Below the pieces are notes generated by a model. The model had not been told where the DNA came from and made no database searches. It was given only the letters and a program-made list of their open reading frames with translations. The position numbers and the translations under genes are program-made. A stretch of DNA of 64,000 bases from Dactylonectria macrodidyma (Eukaryota; Ascomycota; Sordariomycetes; Hypocreales; Nectriaceae): positions 744,001 through 808,000 of the forward strand of contig JAGMUV010000025.1 in assembly GCA_020744425.1 (NCBI GenBank). The letters are read 5' to 3'. This document shows, one piece after another, positions 44,821 through 56,158 of the stretch. The number at the start of each line of letters is the position of its first letter. Positions within the stretch are counted from its first letter, which is position 1.

Positions 44821-46858
44821 ATGGCCTCGCTGTTGAGGCTCCTGCTCCTCGCCATGGTGACGGGGAGTGCGACGGCCGTGGACCTGGAGACATGCAAGGC
44901 CAACGTGCAAAGTCGTCTTGACAACGGGACTCTATCGCCCAAAGATGCCATCTTCTACTTCAACGGTTCGGGGCACATGTCTCAGCGCGACAATCTTGCC
45001 CTCACCATCGAGGGCTGCCAGTCGACCTGCCCCAAGCCCTTCTTCGACCTGTACGATGACATGTGGCCGCGCCTGCTGACCTGGTTGGTCCCGGCTTTGC
45101 TGCTCGTTGGTAACGTGCACATCCCCCGCGTCGGCGGTGTCAACCGCTTCTTCGTAGTCGTGCACTTCATCGGCGACCCCATAGACTCCATGTGGTCGCT
45201 GCTGACCAAGGCCGAAGTCTGGAACCGCTTCTACCGGATCGCCTTCCAAGGCACGCCACCCGGCCCGGAGCGAGAACCCATGGCTCGCGCTCTGTCCGCC
45301 ATGCTCTCGGCCTTTGAGGAGCTCACGGGCGACATGAGCACTGTGCAGAGGGAGCTCAACGCCATCATGTCCGAGAGCGGGGCGCGCCTGTCCAGCGAGG
45401 ATCTGGATTATATCCTGATGGAGACGGCCGACGAGCTAGTTGACAGTCGATCGAACGAGGTCCTCCGCACTGTCCTTGTCATCGTCAACTACCTGTGGGC
45501 CGTCCTGGGAGCTCTGGTGCCCCAAATCGGCGGTGCGCAGACGAGCCAGCCCGGCGGCCGCATCGGTACGGCCATGTTCTTGTCGTGGCTGGTGACAGCC
45601 GTCTTGCTCAGCAACACCCTTTCCGGGTTCACCTCCCGGCGGACTTGTCTCCGGATCATGGAGAGGTACTACCGAACCCTGAGAGGGCAGAAGCGCGACG
45701 CCCACTTCTTCCCCAACAGCCCGCGCCTCGTCTCGCTGTCGAGCTGGGTCTTCTCGAAGAAGAAGAAGAAAGCCACCGCCACCATCAGCACAGATGACGA
45801 CTTCATCGACTCGCAGCCCTGGAACGGCAGCGTCTACAGCTACCGCCCGCACAAGCGCCTCATTCGCAGTGGCTTGGCTCACGACTGGTCACCAGCGCAT
45901 CTACTTCTGCTCTCCGCGGCGCCCATCATCATCGCCGCGGTGTCGGCCTTCGTCATCATCTGGTTTACGCCGACTATCGGGTTAGGGTGCCGCACGCTGT
46001 GGGTGATTGGTCTTAATATAGGCCTGATACTTAGCCCCATTCTGACATGGGGAATCTCCAAGATGGCTACGGGCAAGTTCGCTTGGTATATGACAATCGC
46101 TAAGGACGCTTTTATTGGCATTCCTGCACTGACTATCATTATTCTCTCGTCCATTGGAATCTTCAATACCTGCTGGTGCTGGTAAGTTCCTGTTCTTACA
46201 ATACTCCCTTATTGCTACCACCCGTAGCCCTCTACATCCCCTCCACATCGACTGACATTGTTGTGTTCCCAGGAGCGGCGTCTACTCGCGCGGCCGAGCC
46301 AAAGCCTTCATCGACCTCGACCCGGCCGACGAGCGCGCCTATAACCTGCACCACATCTACCCGGCCATGGTGGCGGCCTGCCTGGCCCTCCAGCTAGCCA
46401 CCTACCTGCTCATGTACCGCATCATGCGGCTAGGGGGCCGCGTCTTCCGCCCGGACGAGGACGACAAGATGGCCGCATACCGGCGCATCCACGGGCTCGG
46501 GTCGCCGTCTCTCCCGCCTGGGGATGATGACCTTGGAATGGAGATGTCAGCGTCGGTGCACTCCACGCCCTTGGGACGAGACAGGAACCACGGACAGTGC
46601 AGCCTGGGGAGCGACGCCGCGGAGCTGCTGCTCCCGGCACCGGCGATCAGTCCGCATCCAAGTCCCCGCTTGTCATCGCAAGTGCACTCGGAGCAGCAAA
46701 GGCCCAGGTCGTCGTCGCGGGCGTCGGACGGGAACCAGGGGGGTACGCCAGTGTTGTTGGCAGGGCAAGGCAGTGAGTTTGAGTACGGGTCGTCGCCGGA
46801 GTGGCGGGCGCTGGACCAGCCACTGCTAGGGTCGCCAGCTATGAATAAGGGTTGGTAG
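44821..46858 (+). CDS. Multi-pass membrane protein with signal peptide, function unknown
   Basis: About 648 residues in two exons, 44821-46181 and 46273-46858; the 91-bp intron (GTAAGT, CAG) splits a Trp codon. A cleavable signal peptide is likely (LLRLLLLAMVTGSATA, cut near residue 19). It is followed by a short luminal part with four cysteines and N-glycosylation sequons (DNGT, FNGS). About seven membrane segments follow: near 84-98, 215-237, 248-265, 360-380, 390-410, 420-440 and one in exon 2 (AMVAACLALQLATYLLMY). A lysine run (KKKKK) lies in a long central loop. The last 150 residues are Ser/Pro-rich and low-complexity. I recognise no named family. The next gene downstream, same strand, is a VTC subunit; a shared vacuolar or endomembrane location is only a guess. 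Confidence 0.85.
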
Positions 46859-48569
46859 TCGGGAACGCAAGAGGTATACGCCGACGTGGAGTACCACTCT
46901 CGGTTTCAGGGAAGAATGACCCGCCAGCAAGTTCGAGCTGCATGGCTGGGGCTTATATAATTACGAATGTGTCGCCTTTATTATAGAATCGTTCGGTAGG
47001 AACACCTTCTTGCCATAGCAGTATCTAATTATAATGTGGAGCAGCACCTTCACCTTAATTTTGTTTTTCTTCTTGCTCACATCCAGGTGTTTTGCAGGCT
47101 TTGGTACGTCTTGACGGGGATGCACCGGGCACTAGCTGAGCGACTCGGTTACTGGCACGTGCGTTCAATAGTGACTTGGATTGGTGGAAGGAACGGGTTA
47201 TCGGAAGGATTACTTGTGGGTGGGGCATCTCGCATAGGGGCTCGAGTGGAGGCAGCCCACCTGTCGGATCTGGGTTCCCTCTGTTTAGGGTCGCTAAGCA
47301 TCTGCTATCGAGCCTATAAACAGCGCCACTCACCTCACTGGCCAAATGACCGAAAGACGCACCCATTGACCGGCTGATAGGTCAACTGCCGGCGCTAAGA
47401 ACGCTCGCCTGTTGCGTTTCTGCCGATCTAACTATCTGCCAGTTAAGTCGCGATATCGCACTCTTGCATCACTATACTACAGCGTACTTGTGCTAATGGA
47501 GTGGTTTTACCAATAGCCTGACTATATCAAAGTCTAACAATTCCCATCAAGCTATTCATGGTCGTACGAGAACCTACAGCAAAAGATGAAGAGCCAATGG
47601 TTCACATTAAAATCATCGTCATCTATGGTTTGAGGCTTGCAATCGAGAGTCCTTTTGCCTAGGCGGCTGGGCCAACGATCTCACCGGCCAGTCGTAAAGG
47701 ACACGTGTCAATAAATTAGCATTATTCATATCCGTGCTTCCACGTGTTTATCACTCTTGGAACGTCTAGTCCTCGGCAGACCGATGGCCAAACTGCTGCC
47801 GCGCAGATAACGAAAGCCCGGCTCGAGTGCGATAGCATCGAGCAAGTATTCTCGACTTACAGGGCTACTTTCAGTCACAGTATTCCAGCATGGCACGAGC
47901 TATAATTTCTGCACGAGAAAATCCTGGACATTTGCGAGCGAGATGTTGCAGCAGATCACCCCTTTGACCAGAAGGATGAAAAATGGTACCAAGATAGCCA
48001 GACTAGTAGCCATTGAAAGAACAGTCTAAGAATCAGGCATGTGAAGGTGGGATAAAGCGAGGGAGCCCTTCCATCGCCCCATCGCGCACATCCTTGTCGG
48101 GCCAGGGCTCCTCGTCATCCTTGACACTCACTGCGATAAGGAACCAAAAATATGCGGGGTATGTTACATTCTGGCCTGTTCCCAGGAACTCTGAATCCTC
48201 GGCCTCCATCCACGACGACGCTGTCTGAAACGCGCATGCGGGAAGTCGATCACAGAAAAGGGCAACCTACTGAGTCTCGGCTCTTGGGCTCTCAATCGAG
48301 GGATAGAGGTCTTGCTGAGATAGTGTGACGTAGGCAAGCTACCGACCTTTCCAATGTATACTTGTCTCTCGCGAAGGCCGCGGAGCTGGTCGGACGCCTG
48401 CACAAATTTATGGTCGTCTGTTGTCTCCCTCGAGTCAATTCCCTTTCCTCTCACCCGCTCCGGATGCACAGTGGTGTGTCATGCATCTGCTCTGTTCATC
48501 ATCCATCATTGTCTCGCCTCCATCGCCGACTCCACGTCGCTAACATAGGACGAGACTCGCTTGCGGACC
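46859..48569. other. Upstream region of the VTC gene
   Basis: About 1.7 kb with no recognised gene. Short frames on both strands (47036-47377, 48013-48228, 48164-48469) lack features. It holds three CACGTG sites and, near 48470-48560, a pyrimidine-rich leader before the VTC start. Confidence 0.5.
47156..47746. promoter_or_regulatory. Three CACGTG E-boxes upstream of the VTC gene
   Basis: CACGTG occurs at 47156-47161, 47702-47707 and 47741-47746, that is 1.4 kb, 0.87 kb and 0.83 kb before the VTC ATG; the last two read CACGTGT and are 39 bp apart. CACGTG is the core site of Pho4 in yeast and of its homologue NUC-1 in Neurospora, and yeast VTC genes belong to the PHO regulon. Whether they act here is inference. 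Confidence 0.4.
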
Positions 48570-50995
48570 ATGCATTTCGGCACGACCCTCCACGAGTCCG
48601 TCTATACGCCATGGAAGGATAAGTACATCGACTACTCTAAGCTCAAAAGCCTCCTGCGCGTGCACAGCTCCGAGGACGAGGCCAGGCCATGGACCGAGGA
48701 CGATGAGAACCGCTTCTGCGACGAGATCTTCAACACCCAGCTCGAAAGGGTCGCCCAGTTCCAGGAGCAGCACGTCAATGCCCTTAAGCAGCGCATCGAT
48801 TCCGCCCTTGACAAGCTCAAGGAGCTCGCAACCGTCGAGCCCACCGACGACAATGCCACCCCCCAGTCGGGCGAGACCTCCGCTTCCCGCCTCCGCACCC
48901 TCCAGACGGAGCTCGATGAGATCACCAACGAGATCCGCGAGCTGAAAAAGTACAGCAACATCAACTATACCGGCTTCCTCAAGATCGTCAAGAAGCATGA
49001 TCGCAAGCGCGGCGACCGATATAAGCTCCGCCCCATGATGCAGCTGAGCCTCGCCCAGCGGCCCTTCAACTCGGAGCAGGGTTACTCGCCCCTCCTTAAC
49101 AAGCTATCCATCCTGTATTTTGCCATCCGCCAGCAGCTCGAGGATGGCGGCGAGCAGTTTCCGCCCCTCGACCTCGAGACCCAGGGCGAGACGTACCATG
49201 GCGAGCGCTATATCGCCCACAAGTGTATTTCTCTCCCGCACCACCGCTCCATAAGGGCACGGGGAACCACGAGACACGAATCAACTGACACCCGTCTGCA
49301 GTTTGGGTCCATCCCGACAACCTCCTTGAGGTCAAGATGGACATCCTTCGACACCTACCGGCCCTCATCTACAGCGAGAAAGCCTCCAAGGAGCTGGGTG
49401 GCAACGATTCGCCCGCAGTCACCTCGCTCTACTTAGATAACAGCGAATTCGAGCTCTACTCAAAAAAGGTCGATCCCCAGTCCGAGGCCTCGTCTCTACG
49501 CTTGCGGTGGTACGGCCAGCTCAGCTACCGCTCGGAGATTTTGGTCGAGCAGAAGACGGTGGACGCTAATGGCGGCAGCCAAAAGCTCAAGTTCTCAATT
49601 AAGGGCAAGTATATCAAGTCCTTCCTGGATGGCGACTACAAGGTGGACAAGGCGATCCAGAAGATGGAGAGGCAGAGCTTTACCGTAAAGCAGAGGGACG
49701 CCTTCAAGACGGCCGTGATGGCGATCCAGGATTTCGTGCGGCAAAAGGGACTTAGCCCCGTCCTGCGGGCTAACTACTTCCGGAGCGCCTTCCAGAAGCC
49801 CGGCGACGACTGCATCCGCATTGTTGTTGATACTAACGTCGCCTTCATCCGCGAGAATACCCTCGACCAAGGTCGCCCGTACCGCGATCCTAACGAGTGG
49901 CATCGCCTGGATATTAACGACAGCGAAATGTCACACCTCTTCAAGGAGATAAACCAGAGCGAGGTTAACCAATTCCCCTATGCCCTCATGGAGATCAAGC
50001 TTAAGGAGGACAGCTATCGGAAGCCGCCATCGTGGGTCGAAGAACTGATGTCATCCCACCTGATTCACCCCGCGCCGCGATTCTCCAAGTTTGTCTACGG
50101 AGTTGCGTCCCTATTTGAGGACCGCGTTAACAATCTGCCGTTCTGGCTCAGCGACCTGGAGATTGACATCCGCAAGGATCCCCAGAAGGCGTTCGAGGAG
50201 GAGGAGCAGCGTCGCGCCCAGCGGGCCGAGGACATGATGGCGGTCGGGAGTGTGATTGGGGCTAAATCGGGTTCATACAAACCCGCACTGAGCTCACCCG
50301 TGAGCAAATCATACCTAGCGGGGCGCATGTTGGCGGATTCCATGGCGCAATCCCTCAACAACAGCGCGTCGAGACTGGCACATGGGGAAGAAGAGGGCGA
50401 GGGCAGCTCCGGACAGCTGGAAGAGCAGCAGACGGCTTACGGAACCTTCTCGTCGGTGATCCCTAGCTTCTCGCTATCCAAGTACTCGAGGGCCAAGCGG
50501 GCGTCACAGGTGCTGCCGGAGGGCGTTGCGAAGCCCGCCAAGTGGATCAAGAATATGGGTGAGCTCAGGGTAGAGCCCAAGGTGTGGCTCGCAAATGAGC
50601 GCACATTTCTTAAGTGGCAGCAAATCTGCATCCTCCAGGGCGTCCTGGCGGTGGGCTTATACACGGCAGCGGGCAAGGATGTCATTGCTGAGATCATGGG
50701 CATTATCTACGTCCTGATTGCTATCTTTGCCGGGGTCTGGGGCTATGCAATGTTGAGGGCGCGGAGAATCATGATTCTGGAGCGGAGTGGCAAAGACTTT
50801 GACAACATGGTTGGGCCCATCATCATCAGCATCTCGCTGATGGTGGCCCTGATACTTAACTTTTTCTTCCAGGTGAGTCGAGCGTCTGAGCTAGCGCTGG
50901 GAACGAACAGTGATAACCTATGGAAACAGTATCGGGCAGCATTTGCTCGGATGAATGACGGGGAGCAGGACAACATGAGGTTCACAAATAAATAG
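48570..50995 (+). CDS. VTC complex subunit (VTC2/VTC3-type), SPX-VTC-DUF202
   Basis: A vacuolar polyphosphate polymerase complex subunit of about 763 residues. Exons are 48570-49224, 49302-50872 and 50930-50995 (introns 77 and 57 bp). The SPX domain is at 1-155 (MHFGTTLHESVYTPWKDKYI; then YTGFLKIVKKHDRKRG, which carries the inositol-pyrophosphate-binding lysines). The VTC tunnel domain spans about 220-520 (FWVHPDNLLEVK, SLRLRWYGQLSYRSEI, VEQKTV, FRSAFQKPGDDCIRI, YALMEIKLKED). A linker follows, then three membrane helices of the DUF202 type (640-750). The DPNEWHR and VWLANERTFLKW patterns fit Vtc2/3 better than Vtc4; yeast Vtc2/3 are accessory and Vtc4 is catalytic, yet many tunnel-lining Arg/Lys remain here. 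ATG 48570 begins the SPX homology. Three CACGTG sites lie upstream. Confidence 0.93.
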
Positions 50996-51534
50996 CCGAT
51001 AAAGGGAGGCTCAGCCGGCTCTCTTCTGGTTGACGTAACTAGCCTAGGGGGCCAGTTTCGGCTCCCTGTCCGTTGAGTACTGGCTATCTCAGTCAAGGAG
51101 TACGACTCGAGGCATGTGCTGCAGGGCTTGTCAGCAAGGGTGGCTGGTTCCAGACTGAGCGCCGCCCAATCGTATGGCAATGCCCTTAGGACAAAAAAAA
51201 ATACCATGCTTGGAGGTATGTATTCAATTACGAGTTCTACTCGAAGGTTTTGGCTAAACCATTGGCTTGGGACTGAAATTGGGGTACTTCAGGTGTTGTG
51301 ATCTTTGGCCAGGACATGACCCTATGCTACATAAATGGGGCGACTTGCTATATTTTATTAATACATTATACTTGCTTAACTAGATTGCCGGTCTTAACCT
51401 CCTGTTAAATACTATAGATAATGATGTCTTTATGTCTTATTTCTTAGCAACACCAGACTTAGAAAGATAGCCCACACAAGAAAAAGCTGCAGCTATACGT
51501 TAAGTCTAGATACAGCTCGAGGTTCCTTGATCTT

Positions 51535-51870
51535 GCGGCCTGCTTCTCTAACCACCATGCGTACTGTTTGCTGTTGATCTCTGTAGCTATTTCGATGCAT
51601 TCCTCAAGAGTTTCTGGCCGGTCTTTATGTATAGTATGCCTTTAACATCTTCCTTCAGTCCATCTTAGTAGAACGACATAAGCGACCCATCGATCCAACT
51701 AAGGGGCAAAGCAATCTCTGTGAGCCATCTAGCATAACTGATGCAGACCCTTTCTGACGAAGTTCCAGAAGCCTGCGATAGGCAGCTATCTTTTGACTTT
51801 GAGTAAAGTCAGCACTTGTACTAGAAGTTCCCGTGTCCTTCATAAGTGTGTTAGAACCGCCTGCCAACAT
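51535..51870 (-). mobile_element. Gypsy-type retrotransposon gag fragment
   Basis: On the minus strand the sequence gives GLKEDVKGILYI in one frame and KDRPETLEECIEIATEIN, KQYAWWLEK in the next. This is the conserved end of the fungal gypsy gag domain (Y-x-G-L-K-x-x-V-K, D-R-P, then a helix ending in R-L-x-x-R). A frameshift and a stop separate the parts. No zinc knuckle, reverse transcriptase or LTR was found beside it. Confidence 0.55.
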
Positions 51871-52054
51871 CTTGATGGATTGACGCTGTAAGGCTTGGCG
51901 TATGAAGCAATGGATCCGAGGTCCGCAACGGAATCTTCTAATGGTTCGCCCTGGTTATAAGGTAGGTGGGTGCGTCAAGTGCATGGTTTACAGTGCCAAC
52001 TGGGTCAAGCTCTTCCCGCTCGAAAGTAAGTTGGAATGAACCCGTCGGGATCTG

Positions 52055-52466
52055 TCATGGGCCATCATTTCGGACAGTCATGTGAATTATGTTCGGGGTT
52101 TGTGAGCTGAAATGGTATTCTAAGTGCATTTCTTAGCTTATGGAGGTTGCTTGAGGCGGTACTCGGATACTACCTGCCTCTCAGAGGTACCTGATCATCT
52201 AACGGCTCACCAAAGAAGATGAGCTTGATAAAGATTAGATTCGCTGGTTTAAGGCCCCATACATTCCTCCATCGCTGGAAAATAAGTTCTTTTAAGCTAG
52301 AGATACTAATTCTCAATGGATCCGGCAGGCCGTTTTGCGTTACGTCAGGTACGGCCATTTTCATCCGTATCAGGTACTCGGCATCGATTCTGAGAGTCTG
52401 GGGGCTGCCAAGGGTGGAGATTACTGTGATCTGGCAGGTAGGGCTCCATTGTTCTCGTAGGGACAT
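52055..52466 (-). pseudogene. UBL3/Rad60-SLD_2-like ubiquitin-fold fragment
   Basis: A 98-codon frame (52466-52170) reads CQITVISTLGSPQTLRIDAE, then DPLRISISSLKELIFQRW and IKLIFFGEPLDDQVPL, the pattern of the fungal UBL3-like ubiquitin domain. A second block in another frame (near 52118-52055) reads EYHFSSQTPNIIHMTVR, the expected last strand. No canonical GT-AG pair joins the two without removing conserved residues; a GC-AG intron is possible. The frame then stops early, without the C-terminal tail or a prenylation-type cysteine. It is either a partial gene or a pseudogene. Confidence 0.45.
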
Positions 52467-53165
52467 CTCTGTTCTGGTCGATGCTGTCGCTAGTATGGAT
52501 CTTGTTACACGTCTGGCGTGCGAGAGACATCGTTGGCGCGGAGCTTAGTCATTCGTATCTCACCACGGCGCTTTCTGGTCTGTTAGTAGCATGCCTTGTA
52601 TCAGTTGGCATTTTATTTTGTTTCACTCTTCTTTGTCGCCAAGGACTTGGAAAGACTACCCATGGCTGTGGCTGACGTTTACGCTACGCTGTCAATTGGA
52701 GGCTTTAAGATCCGTCGGCTCATACTCCTAGTTAGGAAAGCGCGCGAAGATCTAAATGTATCCGAGGTGGAACTCGTCGATAGGCACGACACGGGTCTAA
52801 ATTTAGCACAAGGAGTGTGAGGGGTGGCTAGTTTCAACTCGAACAGTTTGATTGATGGGCAATAGACTTAATTAATTCGTATTTCACATATCTTTGGGAC
52901 GACCCGCCGCCGCCTTCTAGCAACCAGTGAGTTTCATGAAGTGGACCTGTGTGTCGGCCATAAGCGGCAACAGTGGCCTAGACATTCTCAGCTTAAGTGA
53001 CTATATATCAGGATGAGGAAGCTCACAGGCTTCTTGGGTGTGCGTGGGGTTGCATGCGGCAAATTGCTAGTATAGCGGTGGATAACAAGAGTTCGTAGAT
53101 AATGTCTTCTATGCGAAGTTTGTGATATCTCAAGATTGGTATTCTGGCGGCGCTCGCGTCATTAC

Positions 53166-56158
53166 CTAGAAGAAGAACGAAAGAGCGATCTTCGTGAACA
53201 TTGCTATCACATACATGCTTGTCAGTTCCTGCTTCGGAAACAGAGGCAGCCAATACAGCGTGACAATCCCCACTACTGACCAAATTTCGGTTTCGAAACA
53301 AAGAAAGAAAACAAAGGAGCAACACCATTTCATCAAGGTTCTGAAAGGGATCGGTGGTTCCCAGTTCGACAGCTTCCAAAACCACTTCCATGGTCCATTA
53401 GGGTCCCAATCCGGCTGGTATGTCGCCATCCATGCTCGGTGCACGAATGCATTCAAGGCCCTCTCCACCCATTGATATTTCTTGAAATTGTACAAGCCGT
53501 AAAAGAGGTAGAAGGGCGTGCTCATAGAGTTCTCGTCGCCCCAGATCGCTCTGATCAAGTAGCGCTCTCCCAGATTGATTGTGCCGCAAACAGCTTGACC
53601 GATGACTATCAGCCTGTCCGAATATTGTCCTGGATTTTGGGGACGCGAAATACTCAAGTCTTGTGGCTCGTAACTGCGCTCAATGATGAAGTCGCCGTTC
53701 AGACTGACTGCACCACATTCGTGCTTTGGGTCCTGTTGAGCATCGCTGGGACTTTTCGAGTCATCGATCTCAGTTAGGCGCAGAGGGCAGTCGAAGTGGA
53801 GGAAGTACTTGCTGCCCACAACTCGATTGACGATAAATCGTGCTCCTCGTTCGGGCGATTCATTGCCGACTACAATGCACAATACACCTGTGGGTGTGGG
53901 TGCAGCAGGTTGTTCGTCATTCGATCTCTGCAGTGCTTCAACGTTATATTTGAGGCTTTTTGCGTCCTTCTGATCCGGTAGTAGGAGCCGGAAGCGATCC
54001 AATCGATGCGCTGATGATAGCAAATAGAACTTGAGAGCTTGAGCGCCTTTTCTGGTCTCAAAGGTGAAACCTGCTGAGCCAAGCTTGAGAGTGTGCTTGC
54101 CCTCAAAACTCTCGGTGGCAATCTCACGTGGTATCCAAGCATCCACAGTGCACAGGCCCAGTCTGGCGCAATCAGAAAAGAGAAGCTCGGTCGGAAGTGA
54201 CTCGAGGCCATAGAAGAGTTGCTTCATCCTTGCATCAATGGTTTTACTTTGTGATATGGCATTCGCATTCATGCACGACATATTCATCAAAATCAGCGGA
54301 ATATCTTCAGCCTGGGTTGTCGTTCTAGATTGGAGGAGAGAGTGAGCTTTGACAAATCTTGCTGCTCTGTCAGCCTGCCTGGCATTAGTCAAAAGCACTT
54401 CTCTTAAGAATCGAACAGACGACTAACCGGCGTTCGCGCGTAATCGTTGTACTCTTCGACATGCAAAGAATTCTTCACATGTGTTAAGAGTTGATGCCGC
54501 ACCAGCTCACGGAATGGCTCAGATTCGTCTTGCAGACGCTTGCTGACCTTGGTCTTAGGTTTGCTCCTCCGCGGAAGCAACTCGCGAGCTGATCGCCTGA
54601 AGCCCTTCGGGATCGTAGTCACGAGGTATTCCCAGAGGTCACCAAAGCCATCATCGTGATGCGGCCATAACAACTTGAGGTATGCTAACGATCCGTGGAG
54701 TGGGAAAACAATACGTCCTGACAGGATGCCCTCCTGCAAAGTCCACGCTCTGCCCATCCAATTTGAAGCATATATATATGCCACAACATCCAGCAAGCTT
54801 TCATCTTGAGGGCTGTAGTAGGTTGGACGTCCACCATGCGCAACAGAAGCGGGGCGTCGACCAGCGTCCAAGGCCTGTAGCCCTTTATCAAAGACGAAGG
54901 TGTGGGATGCCGCAGCGTAAATGAGGTTCATTGACTCGATGGCTTTGCTTCGAAGGTCGGCGTGTTCGACAGCTTGTGGTATACAGAAGCTGTCCAGCCA
55001 GAAGTATTCGTATGCGCGACTCGGCGGTGCGATCTCGCCTGGCCGATAAGACCGCCAATTTGCGACCCATTCGCGCAATCCCCAGTGATACACGGAGGTG
55101 GGCAAACTCGAAAGCACTTCTTCAAGGTATCCGACTTGACACTTGGGTAAGCAGTTCTGAGCAGATCCGAATTGTTGATCACCCCAGACGTGAGATATTG
55201 CGATAAATCTGGAGGATGGCGTATATGGAACCACCTTGAGCTCAGTCTTGCCAAGCGGTGACCGTGTAATCTTGACCAAAGGAATCCCTCCGGAAGCCAC
55301 GATGGTATTCACCCTGTCGACGGGAATGGCTACATCTTCACAAAGACATTCGTCAGTGCGGTGGAGAGGCTTCGACAACTTGCTAGTAACAAGACACCTC
55401 TCGCTACTGCAGCTCGAGTGATCTTCCGCATTGATGCGAGGTGGCTTGAGTGACGATAGGAAGTAAAATGCTGGGTAAAGCAGTGGAGATGCATCCAGGA
55501 AGTTCAGCCTCTTTTCGCACCACCCATTCTTGACCATTCTGCGCTTGAGTAGCTTTGTTGATGCTGAGCTTGTGGTCGACTGGATGACCTTGAGCGTATT
55601 AGAATCGAGCACATACGCCACAAGATATAACAGCATGTGTATTGAGAGGAGAATTTCTGCAAGCGTATCGTCGTCCAGACCATTCGCCAGAAGATCCATG
55701 TAGATGACGAGTATCTGTGTGGTCTCGCAGATCTGTTTTAGTTGAGTCCTCTTGGCTTCGAATTCCGCAGCAGTGAGGCTGTCATCTAGCTCATCCCATC
55801 GAGCTTTAAGCTCCCGCCAGTACCATTCCGGAATGCGAAGGTCAATGGAAGGATGGAGTCCATCAGGGTTGGCGCCTGCGAATTCCTCATGCCTGATGTT
55901 TCGACCTAGCGCTTCAGATGCTAGACCGAAGAACAGCCATGATTGAATGGCTGAAGCCAACGAATGGCTTAGAAACGAGCTAGTGCTCTCCTGCCCATCA
56001 GATACAGCAGCGTCGATCTCTTGCGTTACTGCATCAAGCACCCTCTTGAAGAAGTCTGGGGAATTGGTTTGTCCCGTTATTGAGTATTGGGTTCGCGCTA
56101 TCAGGGGTACTCGAATTGATTCCACATCCGTATCTCGTGGATACGGGAAGCAAGACAT
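53166..56158 (-). CDS. HET-domain protein with Cys/His segment and C-terminal hydrophobic segments
   Basis: A protein of about 979 residues. Exons are 56158-54428 and 54374-53166. The 53-bp intron (GTTAGT donor, branch gactaat, GGCAG acceptor) falls in phase 0 and joins what otherwise look like two separate frames. The N-terminal 300 residues are helical and end in a Cys/His series (NGWC, HSSCSSERC, HRTDECLC; residues 211-273) that could bind a metal. The HET domain follows: AISHVWGD at 320-327, FWLDSFCIP at 386-394, NWMGRAWTLQEG at 466-477. After it comes TTTQAEDIPLILMNM, the usual HET extension, then a beta-rich part and two hydrophobic stretches near the C-terminus (CCSFVFFLCFETEIWSVVGI; YVIAMFTKIALSFFF). 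HET proteins trigger incompatibility cell death on non-self recognition. The next gene upstream on the same strand encodes a large membrane protein. Confidence 0.88.

Larger units (their letters stand above)
50996..53165. other. Intergenic region with a gag fragment and a ubiquitin-like fragment
   Basis: AT-rich between 51340 and 51520. It holds retrotransposon debris (51535-51870) and a ubiquitin-like reading frame (52055-52466). 52470-53165 has no assignable gene. Confidence 0.45.

Noticed and set aside
45436..45882. 148-codon minus-strand open frame.
   Set aside because: Antisense shadow of the multi-pass membrane protein gene.
53166..56158. The HET gene appears broken by a frameshift near 54400.
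   Set aside because: A 53-bp intron (54375-54427) with GT-AG ends and a gactaat branch site joins the two frames in phase 0, so the gene reads as intact.
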